Below are positions 16,957 through 26,758 of a DNA stretch of 64,000 bases, piece after piece. The translations under genes and the position numbers were made by a program. Source of the DNA: Alkalinema sp. CACIAM 70d. Lineage in GTDB: Bacteria; Cyanobacteriota; Cyanobacteriia; Leptolyngbyales; Leptolyngbyaceae. The notes beneath the pieces were generated by a model. It searched no databases. It was not told the origin of the DNA and saw only the letters and a program-made list of their open reading frames with translations. The first letter of the stretch is position 1. Each line of letters opens with the position of its first letter. The stretch covers positions 59,087-123,086 of the forward strand of contig MUGG01000018.1 in assembly GCA_002148405.1 (NCBI GenBank), given 5' to 3'.

Positions 16957-17868
16957 ATGAAAGACGCAAAACTGGTTTCCAAACTAAACGCAGGCCACAA
17001 ATCTACGGTACAACTCAACGATCGCGTTACCATTGGCGATCGTGATATCGTGATCATTGGTGGGCCTTGCACCGTGGAAAGCCATGAACAAATGGAAGCG
17101 GTTGCATCCCAGTTAAAATCATCCATTCAAGCCCTACGAGGGGGAGTCTACAAGCCACGGACTTCCCCTTACGCATTTCAGGGGATGGGTGGCAATGGAT
17201 TAGAGATTTTGTCCACCGTGAGTCAGCAATACGATTTACCGATCGTGACGGAGGTCATGGCAATTCATCAAATTGAGGAAATTGCGGCCCAAGCCCACAT
17301 GTTACAGGTGGGTAGCCGCAATATGCAGAACTTCGATTTGTTAAAGGCACTGGGCGAGGTGGATAAGCCTGTGTTGCTGAAACGGGGACTGGCTGCAACG
17401 ATCGAAGAATTCGTGATGGCTGCGGAGTACATTGTGAGTCATGGTAATCCCAACGTGGTGTTATGCGAGCGGGGCATTCGCAGTTTCGATAACTACACAC
17501 GCAATGTGCTCGACCTGGGAGCCGTGGCCGCTCTCCGCCAAATTACTCACCTACCGATTATTGTTGATCCGAGCCATGCTGCCGGAAAGTCGGAGTTAAT
17601 TGCAGACCTGTCCCGCGCCGCGATCGCCTGTGGGGCAGATGGGTTAATTATTGAATGCCATCCCGAACCAGAAAAATCGGTTTCCGATGCCCGCCAAGCG
17701 CTTTCATTGTCTGAAATGGCGTCCTTGGTGACTAGCTTGAAGCCGATCGCCCAAGCAGTTGGGCGGGATCTGTGCAGCTCGGTTTCCCAAGCCCATGCCA
17801 CCCAGTCATACTCGTCTGTAGAAAAGCAGGCAGAAAAACAGGCAGAAAAACAACTGGTTGCGGCTTAA
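16957..17868 (+). CDS. aroF: 3-deoxy-7-phosphoheptulonate (DAHP) synthase, type I-beta
   Basis: This 303-residue enzyme condenses phosphoenolpyruvate and erythrose 4-phosphate to DAHP, the first step of the shikimate pathway. Visible motifs: IIGGPCTVES, GVYKPRTSPYAFQG, QVGSRNMQNFDLL, IIVDPSHAAGK and ECHPEPEKS, all active-site or metal-binding blocks. There is no fused ACT or chorismate mutase domain, so feedback is not obvious from the protein. The two attenuators upstream give a transcriptional route for control by aromatic amino acids. AAGGAG precedes ATG 16957 at good spacing. The C-terminus carries a three-fold EKQA repeat from a 12-bp duplication. The symbol could equally be aroG. Confidence 0.93.
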   Translation: MKDAKLVSKLNAGHKSTVQLNDRVTIGDRDIVIIGGPCTVESHEQMEAVASQLKSSIQALRGGVYKPRTSPYAFQGMGGNGLEILSTVSQQYDLPIVTEVMAIHQIEEIAAQAHMLQVGSRNMQNFDLLKALGEVDKPVLLKRGLAATIEEFVMAAEYIVSHGNPNVVLCERGIRSFDNYTRNVLDLGAVAALRQITHLPIIVDPSHAAGKSELIADLSRAAIACGADGLIIECHPEPEKSVSDARQALSLSEMASLVTSLKPIAQAVGRDLCSSVSQAHATQSYSSVEKQAEKQAEKQLVAA

Positions 17869-17913
17869 TATCCTACAAATCCCAAAATTATCCCTCAATA
17901 TTAAGAGCTTAAG

Positions 17914-17945
17914 AGAATCAGGAGGATTATGTTTCTCCTGATTCT
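17914..17945 (+). terminator. Hairpin after DAHP synthase, possible terminator
   Basis: AGAATCAGGAG pairs perfectly with CTCCTGATTCT around a 10-base loop, 46 bases after the stop codon. No T run follows, so it may be a processing or stability hairpin rather than an intrinsic terminator. Confidence 0.5.
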
Positions 17946-18079
17946 CGATCGTGTAGCCTAGATACAGGTACCATCAGCTACTGGCAAGGAAGAGAGGCAC
18001 TTTTAACGTTTCACTTGTCTTTGACAGTTCCCAAGTTCCACTTCCCGTATCCGTCCGTATCTGTTTCCCGTATCTGTAA

Positions 18080-19510
18080 TTGGCTATGACAGCGTTTGAT
18101 GACTCCCTTTCCCCTCCCCTCGACGAAGCGATCGATCATCATCCCCTGATGGTTTCACCTCAGACGTCGCTGTCTGAAGTAGTGATTTTAATGAATCAAA
18201 CGCGAGGCCGCAAACTACTGCAAGCAGCTAGTAGTGGTACAAGCAAGCTCTCTGGGGCACGATCTAGTTGCGTTTTGGTCATGCAGGATCAGCAACTCCT
18301 GGGCATTTTGACAGAGCGGGATATCGTTAAACTCACAGCGAAGGGACTGGATTTTGAGAAAACGATGGCCGAAGAGGTCATGATTCATCCGGTGATCACC
18401 CTGTCGGAGACAGCGTTTCAGGACGTTTTTGCAGCTCTGTTTTTATTTCGGCGTTATCGCATTCGTCATTTGGTGATTACGAAAACTGAGGCACGGACTG
18501 ATCATCCAACCGATCATCCGACCGATCACACAACTGATCGTACAACGGTGGTGGGTGTGGTTTCTTCAGAGAGCGTTCGCCAAGTGTTGCGGCCCACCCA
18601 TTTGCTGAAGTTGCGGCGGGTGGCGGATGTGATGACGACGGATGTGGTGCATGCGCCACCGGAAACGTCCGTTTTAGAACTAGCCCAACAAATGGCGGAT
18701 CATCGCGTCAGTTGCGTGGTGATTACGGAAACAGATGACTGGCAGGAAAAGTTGAAGGTCATTCGCCCGATCGGGATTGTCACAGAACGGGATATTGTGC
18801 AGTTTCAAGCCTTTGGGCAAGCGTTAGCGACCGTTCCCGCTTCAAAAATGATGAGTAGTCCGCTGTTCCTGCTCAATCCGGATGATTCTCTATGGACAGC
18901 GCACCAAGAAATGCAACGGCGACGGGTGCGACGTTTGGTGGTGTCCTGGGATTGGGGAGCCAAGTTGGGCATTGTCACCCAAACCAGTTTGTTAAAAATT
19001 TTTGACCCCGTTGAGATTTACGGTGTGGTTGAAACGCTTCAGCAAACAGCGATCGAACTAAAACTGGAAAAATCCCGCCAGCCCCAGCCTATTTCACCTG
19101 TCACGCCTTCCCTCGCTTCAGCATCTGGTCAGGGGACGCCTCCCGATTTGGCAATACCGTCCAGAGGCACGCCCTCTCCAGACTTGGCTGCTGCTTCAGA
19201 TGTAGCCGAACCTTCGAACTTGGCACCTCCCGATTTACCCCTGTCGCAAATGGAGTCGGGTGCTTTTTTGTCTAGTGCGTTGGCGGCAGCGGACTGTCAT
19301 CCGGTTCCTTTTCGACCGATCGCAGGGCCCAATTTAGGGGAATTGCTTCTAGATTTACAGCAGCAGTTAGAAGACTTACATCAACAAATCGATCTACCCG
19401 CAGAAGAACGGCAACATCGTTTAGCCGTGATGATTGCTGAGGTTCACCGGATTCGTAGTTTTCTGAATCATACGCACACTGACTCAACTGCCCGATCGAT
19501 CAACTCGTGA
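18080..19510 (+). CDS. Protein with four CBS domains
   Basis: The 476-residue protein has CBS modules at about residues 15-100, 100-175, 185-260 and 265-325: paired segments such as LLGILTERDIVKLTAKG, IGIVTERDIVQFQAFG and LGIVTQTSLLKI mark the domain ends. CBS pairs bind adenosyl nucleotides and usually regulate an attached partner. A Pro/Ser/Ala-rich linker (about 335-410) leads to a helical C-terminal region (LGELLLDLQQQLEDLHQQIDLP). No output kinase or GGDEF domain is present. A TDHP-type repeat interrupts the second module. It is probably a sensor or adaptor; partner unknown. Confidence 0.8.
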   Translation: MAMTAFDDSLSPPLDEAIDHHPLMVSPQTSLSEVVILMNQTRGRKLLQAASSGTSKLSGARSSCVLVMQDQQLLGILTERDIVKLTAKGLDFEKTMAEEVMIHPVITLSETAFQDVFAALFLFRRYRIRHLVITKTEARTDHPTDHPTDHTTDRTTVVGVVSSESVRQVLRPTHLLKLRRVADVMTTDVVHAPPETSVLELAQQMADHRVSCVVITETDDWQEKLKVIRPIGIVTERDIVQFQAFGQALATVPASKMMSSPLFLLNPDDSLWTAHQEMQRRRVRRLVVSWDWGAKLGIVTQTSLLKIFDPVEIYGVVETLQQTAIELKLEKSRQPQPISPVTPSLASASGQGTPPDLAIPSRGTPSPDLAAASDVAEPSNLAPPDLPLSQMESGAFLSSALAAADCHPVPFRPIAGPNLGELLLDLQQQLEDLHQQIDLPAEERQHRLAVMIAEVHRIRSFLNHTHTDSTARSINS

Positions 19511-19582
19511 ATCTAGTACATACAGTCAGTGTTAAACCAACGCTCAATGCGAGATCCGCTCAACTTAGATCAGTGAATATTT

Positions 19583-20572
19583 ATGTCTATGCCAACTGCT
19601 GAAGATTATTTCAATCAAGCCTTCGAAAAATATAACAATCAAGATAATCAAGGGGCGATCGCGGACTATAGCCAAGCGATTCAACTCCAACCTGACCATG
19701 CAGAAGCCTATATTGGTCGCGGGTTTGCTCGCAGTGAACTAGATGATGTAGAAGGGGCAATCGCCGATTTCAACCAAGCGATTCAACTCCAGACAGATAA
19801 TCCAGAAGCCTACAGCGGTCGAGGGTACATCCGAAGTACAGCAGGCGATATTCAAGGAGCGATCGCCGACTATGACCAAGCGATTCAACTCGAACCAGAC
19901 AATGAAGAAATCTACAATAACCGAGGTTTACTCCGCCGTGAATTAGGGGATCTCCAAGGGGCGATCGCCGATTATGACCAAGCGATTCAACTCCAGCCTA
20001 ATCTGGCAGAAGCCTACTATAACCGGGGGGTTGCCCGTCATGATTTAGGAGATCTCGAGGGGGCGATCGCTGATTTTCACCAAACAATTCAACTCCAGCC
20101 CGATCATGCAGAAGCCTACATCGGTCGAGGTCTGGCTCGTCGCAATTTAGGAGATCTTGAAGGGGCGATCGCGGATTACGACCAAGCGATTCAACTCCAA
20201 CCGGAGGATGTAGGCGATGCTTATAACAACCGAGGTCTGATCCGTCGGGATTTAGGGGATTTAGAAGGCGCAATGGCAGATTTTGACCAAAGCATCCAGA
20301 TCCTGCCGGATTTAGCGGTAGTTTACGTTAACCGAGGGATTACTCGCAGTGATTTAGGAGATCTTCAAGGGGCGATCGCCGACTTTGACCAAGCACTCCA
20401 ACTCCAGCCCGACTTAGCAGAAGCTTACTACAGCAGAGCCGCAACCCGTACTAAACTTGGGGACAACCAAAAAGCGATCGCCGATTATCAAAAAGCAGCG
20501 GAGCTGTATCCCCAAGATAACTCTTGGCGACAAGGCGCATTAGACGAAATCCAAACACTCCAACAATCCTGA
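19583..20572 (+). CDS. Tetratricopeptide repeat protein
   Basis: The protein has 329 residues and consists almost entirely of about nine 34-residue TPR units of the form AEAYxxRGxxRxxLGDLxGAIADYDQAIQLQPD. The units are nearly identical, with GCGATCGC sites recurring in the DNA of the AIAD segment, which suggests recent internal duplication. TPR arrays are protein-protein interaction scaffolds. There is no signal peptide or catalytic domain. It follows the CBS gene by 72 bases and could share its transcript. Confidence 0.9.
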   Translation: MSMPTAEDYFNQAFEKYNNQDNQGAIADYSQAIQLQPDHAEAYIGRGFARSELDDVEGAIADFNQAIQLQTDNPEAYSGRGYIRSTAGDIQGAIADYDQAIQLEPDNEEIYNNRGLLRRELGDLQGAIADYDQAIQLQPNLAEAYYNRGVARHDLGDLEGAIADFHQTIQLQPDHAEAYIGRGLARRNLGDLEGAIADYDQAIQLQPEDVGDAYNNRGLIRRDLGDLEGAMADFDQSIQILPDLAVVYVNRGITRSDLGDLQGAIADFDQALQLQPDLAEAYYSRAATRTKLGDNQKAIADYQKAAELYPQDNSWRQGALDEIQTLQQS

Positions 20573-20720
20573 TCTGGCTTTCAGGTCAATCAACGTGTCA
20601 ATCTGCATTAGCACAGTCCCAAATTAAACGTAAAGCCCCCAGCATTGAGCTTGGGAGCTTCATGTTTATGAATCACTTTGTAACCCGCGATCGAGCATCC
20701 TGCGATCGACAGTCATCTCC

Positions 20721-22517
20721 TTAGTCCTGCTTCAGCTTAGGCCGATAGGTAGAGACCACTTGCAACTCCTTAAGCTGCTTGTCTTCCACATTGGAGGGCG
20801 CATTGGTGAGCAAACAGCGGGCCTGCTGGGTCTTCGGAAAGGCGATCGCATCCCGAATGGACTCCTCACCCGCCAATAGCATCGCCAAGCGATCGATCCC
20901 GTAGGCAATCCCACCGTGGGGCGGCGTGCCATACTCGAACGCTTCCAGCAAGAAGCCAAACTTGCTCTGGGCTTCCTCATCGCTGAGGCCGATCGTTGCA
21001 AACACCTTGGCTTGCAGATCGGGTTGATAGATCCGTAAACTACCGCCACCGATTTCGTAGCCGTTCAACACAATGTCGTAGGCTTGGGCGCGGGCGGTTG
21101 CCAGGTTGTCACGATCCTCCGGGAACGGGGAGGTAAACGGGTGGTGCAGAGCTTCGAGCCGCTTTTCATCGGCATTCCACTCGAACATCGGGAAATCCGT
21201 CACCCAGAGCAGATTCCACAGGCTTTCGTCGATCAGGTTCAACTCCCGACCCACCACCTGCCGCAGCCGATCGAGGGTCTTGTTCACCGTCGCTGTATCC
21301 CCCGCCCCAAACAGCAGGAGATGTCCGGCTTGGGCTCCGGTACGCTGGAGCAATTCGTCCTTTTGTTCCGGGGTTAGGTTGTCTTTGATGGCTCCGATCG
21401 TGTCGATTTCGCCATTTTCCCGCACGCGGATGTAGGCCAGTCCCTTCGCGCCTGCAACGGTCGCCTCGTTGAACAGATCCCCACCGGGCTTGATCCGCAC
21501 GTTGGAAATGGCATCATTGCCCCCCGGAATCGGCAGGATTTTAATAATGCCGCCCTTGGCCACCGCATCGGAGAAGACCTTAAAGCCAGAATCCTTGAGG
21601 ATGTCAGACACGTCCACCAGTTCCAGCCCAAAGCGGGTATCGGGCTTATCGGAACCGTACTTGTCCATCGCTTCTTGATAGGTCAGGCGGGGAAAGGGAC
21701 GGGGAATGTCGATGCCTTTAACTGCCTTGAAAATGTAGCAGACGAGGCGTTCGTTCAGATCCAGAATTTCCTCCTGGCCCATGAAGCTCATTTCCATGTC
21801 GAGCTGGGTAAACTCCGGCTGCCGATCGGCCCGTAGATCCTCATCCCGGAAACAGCGCGCCACTTGGTAATAGCGATCGAGCCCCGACACCATCAGCAAC
21901 TGCTTAAACAACTGGGGTGACTGGGGCAGGGCAAACCATTCACCGGGGTTAACCCGCGACGGCAGAATGTAGTCCCGTGCACCCTCTGGGGTGGATTTGG
22001 TCAGAATGGGAGTTTCGACTTCGGTAAATTGCTCTTCGTCCTCCAAGAACCGCCGCGCCGACTTAATCACCTGGTGGCGCAGTTGCAAGTTCTTGCTCAT
22101 CCGTTCCCGCCGCAGATCGAGATAACGATACTTGAGGCGCAGTTCTTCCTTCACCGTCTCCGTTTCCGCACTGGACACCTGGAAGGGCAACTGTTTGCGC
22201 ACCGCACTGAGAATTTCAATCTCATCGGCATAAATTTCGATTTCCCCCGTGGGGATCTTGGTATTGAGAGATTCCTCAGGCCGCTGGCTCACCCGACCCG
22301 TTACTTTGATCACGTACTCGTTGCGAATGTCTCCGGCGATCGAGTGGGATTGGGGCGTGCGATCGGGATCGCTGACCACTTGCACGGTTCCGGTCTTATC
22401 CCGCAGGTCGAGAAAAATCACAAAGCCATGATCACGGCGACGATCGACCCAGCCGAACAGGGTGACAGTTTCTCCGATATGGGCTGCTCGAACTTGACCG
22501 CAATAGTGACTACGCAT
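20721..22517 (-). CDS. aspS: Aspartyl-tRNA synthetase
   Basis: The 598-residue class II synthetase has an N-terminal OB-fold anticodon domain ([19 protein letters not shown]), motif 2 ([20 protein letters not shown]) and motif 3 ([21 protein letters not shown]), plus the bacterial GAD insertion (about residues 300-420). It charges tRNA-Asp, and possibly tRNA-Asn where a GatCAB amidotransferase is present. The length matches bacterial AspRS. It is divergent from the symporter gene. Confidence 0.97.
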   Translation of the reverse strand: MRSHYCGQVRAAHIGETVTLFGWVDRRRDHGFVIFLDLRDKTGTVQVVSDPDRTPQSHSIAGDIRNEYVIKVTGRVSQRPEESLNTKIPTGEIEIYADEIEILSAVRKQLPFQVSSAETETVKEELRLKYRYLDLRRERMSKNLQLRHQVIKSARRFLEDEEQFTEVETPILTKSTPEGARDYILPSRVNPGEWFALPQSPQLFKQLLMVSGLDRYYQVARCFRDEDLRADRQPEFTQLDMEMSFMGQEEILDLNERLVCYIFKAVKGIDIPRPFPRLTYQEAMDKYGSDKPDTRFGLELVDVSDILKDSGFKVFSDAVAKGGIIKILPIPGGNDAISNVRIKPGGDLFNEATVAGAKGLAYIRVRENGEIDTIGAIKDNLTPEQKDELLQRTGAQAGHLLLFGAGDTATVNKTLDRLRQVVGRELNLIDESLWNLLWVTDFPMFEWNADEKRLEALHHPFTSPFPEDRDNLATARAQAYDIVLNGYEIGGGSLRIYQPDLQAKVFATIGLSDEEAQSKFGFLLEAFEYGTPPHGGIAYGIDRLAMLLAGEESIRDAIAFPKTQQARCLLTNAPSNVEDKQLKELQVVSTYRPKLKQD

Positions 22518-22776
22518 GGCTCCTGGTCGTGACTTCTAACTAAATTGAAAACCTTTCCATTATGCCAGCATTTGCCGCATTACACCGGACTGCAATAAAA
22601 AGCAGCCCAGCCCCTTCGGGCGCGATCGGGATAAGGCGAGTTGAGCTTTCTCACGTTCCCGTAACATTCCCTGGAAAACGGTTATGCCAATGGGGGGTAA
22701 GGATTAAGATTGCGGGGACGCCGTCAGATTTCCTATTTCTGCCAGCTCACCGACAGCGTTGTTATTACACAACCCT

Positions 22777-24072
22777 ATGGAAACACCACAGAAATCATTC
22801 AACTGGAAAGCCATTCCCCTCTACGTGCAAATCGCGATCGCCATTGTCCTAGCGATCGGGGTGGGAATCTTGCTAGGGGCAGGTCATGCCAGCGAAGCCG
22901 TTCAAGGCTGGGCTAATCACTTGGCCGTGCCCTGTACGCTCATCCTCAAAGCCCTGCGTACCCTGGCGACGCCGCTGATTTTGCTAGCCGTGCTGCACAC
23001 CTTTTTGACCGCCGACATTCCCGGTCGATCGGGCCGGAAACTCGCGATTTTGCTGGTCACGAACACCACGGTCGCGATCGTCATTGGTCTGTTGGTTGCC
23101 AACGTGTTGCAACCCGGTCGCTTTGGCAAGCTGGCAGCCCCCACCGAAGCCATGCATGGCAAAAGCTTGGATCCCTGGGGACTATTGCAGGACATGGTGC
23201 CGGAGTCGGTGGTTAAGCCCTTGGTGGATAACAACGTTTTGCAATTAATTTTCCTGGCTTTAGCTTTCGGGATTGTGCTGCGGGGCATTAAAGCCCACCA
23301 AATTGCTGACGGAAAACGGGATTATGTGGCCGTGGAACAGGGCATTGCCGTGATGTTTGAAGCGGTGATTCGCATTTTGCATTGGGTGATTGCCCTAGTC
23401 CCGATCGCGGTCTTTGGCATCGTGGCAAAAACGATCGCGATCCAAGGCTTTGAACCGTTTAAAGCCTTGGGTGTTTTTGTGCTAACGGTGATTCTGGCCT
23501 TGCTGCTCCAAGGCGTCTATTACCTAACCCGTGTGAAATTGGGCTCCTGGGTTAGTCCTCAACGCTTTTTGCGGGGTGGGGCAGATCCCTTGATTACGGC
23601 TTTTTCCACGGCGTCTTCCACGGTGACGATGCCCATTACCTTTGAGGCGTTAATTGCCAAGGTGGGCCTGCGGGAATCGTCTGCCTCCATGGGTGCATTG
23701 GTCGGCAGTAACTTCAACAATGATGGCACCGCCCTCTACGAAGCCATGGCAGCGTTATTCATCGCCCAGGTTTTGGGGCTCAACCTCAGCCTGCCGCAAC
23801 AGTTAGTCGTGATTTTGACCTCGATCGTCGCTTCCGTCGGGGCAGCGGGCATTCCGGAAGCCGGACTGGTCACCATGACGCTGGTGTTTAGTTCCGTTGG
23901 TTTGCCCACGCAGTACATTGCGCTGTTGATTACGGTGGATTGGTTCCTCGATCGTTGTCGCACCGCCATTAACGTCATGGGCGACATGACCGTCAGTTGC
24001 CTGCTGGACGGGTCAACCCCTCACCAACCGGAGGCGGAACCCTTTCTACTTGATCCCACAGCGGTAGATTAG
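22777..24072 (+). CDS. Dicarboxylate/amino acid:cation symporter (DAACS family)
   Basis: The protein is 431 residues from ATG 22777 ([10 protein letters not shown]); the frame extends to a TTG at 22759 but homologous proteins normally begin near this Met. Multiple membrane spans and reentrant-loop signatures are seen: [19 protein letters not shown] (serine-rich HP1) and the [20 protein letters not shown] segment of TM7, then [19 protein letters not shown] (HP2) and [12 protein letters not shown] (TM8). These define GltP/DctA-type Na+ or H+-coupled uptake of glutamate, aspartate or C4-dicarboxylates at the plasma membrane. Confidence 0.92.
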   Translation: METPQKSFNWKAIPLYVQIAIAIVLAIGVGILLGAGHASEAVQGWANHLAVPCTLILKALRTLATPLILLAVLHTFLTADIPGRSGRKLAILLVTNTTVAIVIGLLVANVLQPGRFGKLAAPTEAMHGKSLDPWGLLQDMVPESVVKPLVDNNVLQLIFLALAFGIVLRGIKAHQIADGKRDYVAVEQGIAVMFEAVIRILHWVIALVPIAVFGIVAKTIAIQGFEPFKALGVFVLTVILALLLQGVYYLTRVKLGSWVSPQRFLRGGADPLITAFSTASSTVTMPITFEALIAKVGLRESSASMGALVGSNFNNDGTALYEAMAALFIAQVLGLNLSLPQQLVVILTSIVASVGAAGIPEAGLVTMTLVFSSVGLPTQYIALLITVDWFLDRCRTAINVMGDMTVSCLLDGSTPHQPEAEPFLLDPTAVD

Positions 24073-24152
24073 TCGCCACCTGCCGAACCGACCCCCGAAA
24101 CCCGATAGAATATGGGGTCGGTATCCTAACGTCGGGAAAGGGACGGGGCAAA

Positions 24153-24983
24153 ATGATGGAATGGCATTCGGTAAAGGACTACGAGGACATTCAATATTTC
24201 AAAGCCGATGGCATTGCCAAAATCGTGATTAATCGTCCCCACAAACGCAATGCCTTCCGTCCCAAAACCGTCGTTGAACTCTACGAAGCCTTTGCCAATG
24301 CCCGCGAAGATAGCCGCATCGGGGTCGTTCTGTTCATGGGGGCAGGGCCTCACAGCGATGGCAAATATGCATTCTGTGCCGGGGGCGACCAAAGTGTGCG
24401 AGGCGAAGGGGGCTACATTGACGAAGAGGGCGTGCCACGCTTGAATGTGCTGGATTTGCAGCGGTTGATTCGCTCCATGCCTAAGGTGGTGATTGCCTTG
24501 GTGGCAGGCTACGCGATCGGGGGTGGCCATGTGTTGCACATGCTCTGTGACCTGACGATCGCGGCGGAGAATGCCATCTTTGGGCAAACGGGGCCGAAGG
24601 TCGGCAGTTTTGATGGCGGCTTTGGCGCAAGTTACATGGCGCGGATCGTCGGGCAAAAGAAGGCGCGAGAAATTTGGTACCTCTGCCGCCAATACAACGC
24701 CCAACAGGCATTGGATATGGGTTTGGTCAATACAGTGGTGCCTGTGGAGCAGTTGGAAGCGGAGGGGATTCAGTGGGCCCAGGAAATTCTGGAGAAAAGC
24801 CCGATCGCGATCCGGTGTTTGAAGGCTGCTATGAATGCTGATTGTGATGGGCAAGCAGGGCTGCAAGAATTGGCAGGTAACGCCACGATGCTGTACTACA
24901 TGACCGAGGAAGGGGCTGAAGGGAAGAAAGCCTTCTTAGAAAAACGTAAGCCTGATTTCCGGCAATATCCTTGGCTGCCCTAA
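24153..24983 (+). CDS. menB: 1,4-dihydroxy-2-naphthoyl-CoA synthase
   Basis: This 276-residue crotonase-fold enzyme cyclises O-succinylbenzoyl-CoA to DHNA-CoA in phylloquinone/menaquinone synthesis; in cyanobacteria the product feeds the photosystem I quinone. Motifs: [10 protein letters not shown] (bicarbonate-dependent oxyanion region), [21 protein letters not shown] and [24 protein letters not shown]. The C-terminal [20 protein letters not shown] is typical of MenB. A candidate -10 (TAGAAT) lies near 24105. The hicA remnant follows 14 bases after its stop. Confidence 0.96.
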   Translation: MMEWHSVKDYEDIQYFKADGIAKIVINRPHKRNAFRPKTVVELYEAFANAREDSRIGVVLFMGAGPHSDGKYAFCAGGDQSVRGEGGYIDEEGVPRLNVLDLQRLIRSMPKVVIALVAGYAIGGGHVLHMLCDLTIAAENAIFGQTGPKVGSFDGGFGASYMARIVGQKKAREIWYLCRQYNAQQALDMGLVNTVVPVEQLEAEGIQWAQEILEKSPIAIRCLKAAMNADCDGQAGLQELAGNATMLYYMTEEGAEGKKAFLEKRKPDFRQYPWLP

Positions 24984-24997
24984 GGAGAACGGAGCCA

Positions 24998-25159
24998 ATG
25001 CCTAGGAAAATCAGAGAGTTAAAAAGTCTATTATTGAAGGCAGGATTTACGTACGAGTCTGGGAAAGGTAGTCGCACTCAATGGTCTCATCCTCTGCTAC
25101 CTGGAAAGCTAACACTGTCAGGCAAAGATGGGCAGGATGCGAAACGTTACCAAGAGTAA
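24998..25159 (+). pseudogene. hicA: HicA toxin, truncated by a nonsense codon and lacking the catalytic His
   Basis: From ATG 24998 (AAGGAG upstream) the frame gives 53 residues with the HicA dsRBD-like fold start MPRKIRELKSLLLKAGF. The stop TAA at 25157-25159 falls where homologues read KRYQEKDV; beyond it the same frame continues DVESALRQIAQIEGENS to TGA 25211-25213, overlapping the hicB ATG by four bases (ATGA). A single K-to-stop change therefore truncated the toxin. In addition the conserved GSH motif reads G-S-R (R26, codon CGC where CAC is expected), removing the catalytic histidine of this mRNA interferase family. It is probably inactive. Confidence 0.82.
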
Positions 25160-25209
25160 GACGTTGAGAGTGCGCTCAGACAAATCGCTCAAATCGAAGG
25201 GGAGAATTC

Positions 25210-25407
25210 ATGAATACTCGTTACACCATTATTATTCAATGGTCAGATGAGGATCAATGCTACGTTGTGAGCCTACCGGAATGGGGTGACTACTGCCACA
25301 CCCACGGGGACACCTACGAAGAAGCCCTACAAAATGCCTGTGAGGTTCTGGAATTGCTCACTGAATCAACCCTGGAAGAAGGCAAGCCTTTACCAAACCC
25401 ACAGTGA
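25210..25407 (+). CDS. hicB: HicB family antitoxin
   Basis: The protein is 65 residues starting RYTIIIQWSDEDQCYVVSLPEW, with GDTYEEALQNACEVLELL: the degenerate RNase H-like HicB fold. It has no C-terminal DNA-binding domain, as is usual for short cyanobacterial HicBs. GGGGAGA precedes the ATG. HicB neutralises HicA by direct binding; here the toxin gene upstream appears dead, leaving HicB as an orphan. Confidence 0.85.
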   Translation: MNTRYTIIIQWSDEDQCYVVSLPEWGDYCHTHGDTYEEALQNACEVLELLTESTLEEGKPLPNPQ

Positions 25408-25497
25408 TTTGGGCAATTTTTACCATCAGAGCGTGTGGATAAACAAACAGCCTGATGACCGGTTACAGATGACTGGTTACAGAGGTAGAGGCGATGT

Positions 25498-25617
25498 TCA
25501 GAACTTTTGGTAGGCTCGTTCCTGCATGGGGCGCATACCGAGGGCATTGAGGCGGGTGGAGGTGCCGTCTTGGGCGTAGGTAACGGAGACAGCGGGGATT
25601 GAGAGCGGATTAGTCAT
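25498..25617 (-). pseudogene. Remnant of a helicase N-terminus (putative)
   Basis: The 39-residue frame from ATG 25617 reads MTNPLSIPAVSVTYAQDGTS and then RLNALGMRPMQERAYQKF. From memory it resembles the first residues of DEAD/DEAH-type helicases of restriction-like systems, which continue with a Walker A block (PPASGKSRA). Here it ends at TGA 25498 with no helicase core. It is best seen as a decayed fragment. The family match is recollection and needs a search. Confidence 0.4.
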
Positions 25618-25694
25618 GGATTAGGATTGTGCGGGTAGTTAGAGATAGTTGATTTTATCTATCTGCTCGGTAAAAATTATCGCTTGCCAATGAA

Positions 25695-26048
25695 TCATTC
25701 ATCGGAGCAAGAGTCAATGATTTCCCTGATGGTCTTAGTGGCAATATTTTCTTGTTCGGATTTGGAATAAATGAGTAAAAGCCGAATTCGTTGAGGTTCA
25801 ATAATCTGGTAGATGAGTCGATACCCACCACTTTTGCCACTTTGGGCATCACTATTAGGAATGCGAAGTTTGAGTACGGTGCAGTTTGTTCCAGAAATCT
25901 GATCGCCTAGAAAAATGCCAGATTCCAGCGTTTCAAAGATCGGTTGCAGGTCACTATAGATTGTCCGATAGCGTTTTGTGAGTGCTTTCAAACGACGTTT
26001 GAATTCAGGAGAGGCAATCACTTCGATCTTAGGGGCTTCCTGCGACAT
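25695..26048 (-). CDS. RelE/ParE-type toxin
   Basis: The 117-residue protein has the RelE-fold pattern EVIASPEFKRRLKALTKRYR, then LKLRIPNSDAQSGKSGGYRLIYQII and a final IYSKSEQENI segment. The KSGGYRLIY block is typical of mRNA interferases related to RelE/HigB. Its start overlaps the end of the upstream antitoxin gene by 20 bases, implying translational coupling. It acts on translating mRNA or gyrase depending on subtype; the subtype is unresolved. Confidence 0.8.
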   Translation of the reverse strand: MSQEAPKIEVIASPEFKRRLKALTKRYRTIYSDLQPIFETLESGIFLGDQISGTNCTVLKLRIPNSDAQSGKSGGYRLIYQIIEPQRIRLLLIYSKSEQENIATKTIREIIDSCSDE

Positions 26049-26307
26049 CGATACCGTCCCAAAGGTTTGCTAAAGGAATCGCTTGTCCGTCCCGAAATTC
26101 TTGAAGCGATCGCCGTAACCCTGCTGCAATGCTTTCATCACTCTCATTTTCTGGCAGCTCATCTTCGCTGATTAGGGTGCCGGGAGGGCTAGTTGGCGGA
26201 GGAGACAGTTGTTTTTGGTGGAGAAATTCGGCGAAGTGGAGGACTTCGGTGATTTGCTGCTCTGGAAGGATTTGGAGCAGTTGGTAGAGTTTTTCGGCGG
26301 CGGTCAT
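26029..26307 (-). CDS. DUF2281-like antitoxin
   Basis: The 92-residue protein starts with the TAAEKLYQLLQILPEQQITEVLHFAEFL segment typical of DUF2281-type small proteins. A Pro/Ser linker and a C-terminal part (SIAAGLRRSLQEFRDGQAIPL) follow, which probably wrap the toxin. It is upstream of, and overlaps, the RelE-like gene, as expected for an antitoxin. Confidence 0.75.
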   Translation of the reverse strand: MTAAEKLYQLLQILPEQQITEVLHFAEFLHQKQLSPPPTSPPGTLISEDELPENESDESIAAGLRRSLQEFRDGQAIPLANLWDGIDVAGSP

Positions 26308-26436
26308 GGTTTGCTGGAGTCAATGAGACGATCGTTATTATTATGGCTAATTTTACAGATGGCTAATTTTACAGTTGGTAGGCTTTTGCATGGGGATGCG
26401 CGATCGGGGGTGACCTTTTAAGCAATTTGAGTGAGG

Positions 26437-26556
26437 CGGCGATCTATGTAGATGTGTTCCAGGGTTTCGTCGTTTTAGTCGTGGGCTTCCTGGACTAATG
26501 GGAGTTCGCTGTCCATGCGATACTCCAAAGGAGTCGCTCCGCGAACGGGGTCGTCC
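26437..26556 (-). pseudogene. Decayed gene fragment, copy A
   Basis: On the minus strand this segment encodes AHD*NDETLEHIYIDRR, the same peptide (with an internal stop) as copy B at 28448-28620. The 50 bases around TTCCAGGGTTTCGTCGTTTT differ from copy B at only about three positions. A short hairpin, ACTCC-AAA-GGAGT, follows in both copies. The parent gene may be a DNA methyltransferase, but this is uncertain. Confidence 0.55.
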
Positions 26557-26758
26557 ATGCCGTCGATCGAAACTGCGTACATATCTCTATAGTCATCGAT
26601 GAATCGCCCCCAATTTTTTTGCTTTTGTGATGTGAGCTAGATAGTGCGCGTTTTCTGAGATGTGTGCAACGATCGACCTATCAGCTTTTGGCCGATTTTT
26701 CGCGCGTTTAAACGTGCGCGCGTGTTTTTTGAAACAAGTCACGTGTTTTGCCGCGCGA

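Noticed and set aside
24080..24125. Possible riboswitch or attenuator before menB (CCGACCCC...GGGGTCGG)
   Set aside because: The 8-bp stem is real but has no T run, no leader peptide and no known riboswitch core; it may be coincidental.
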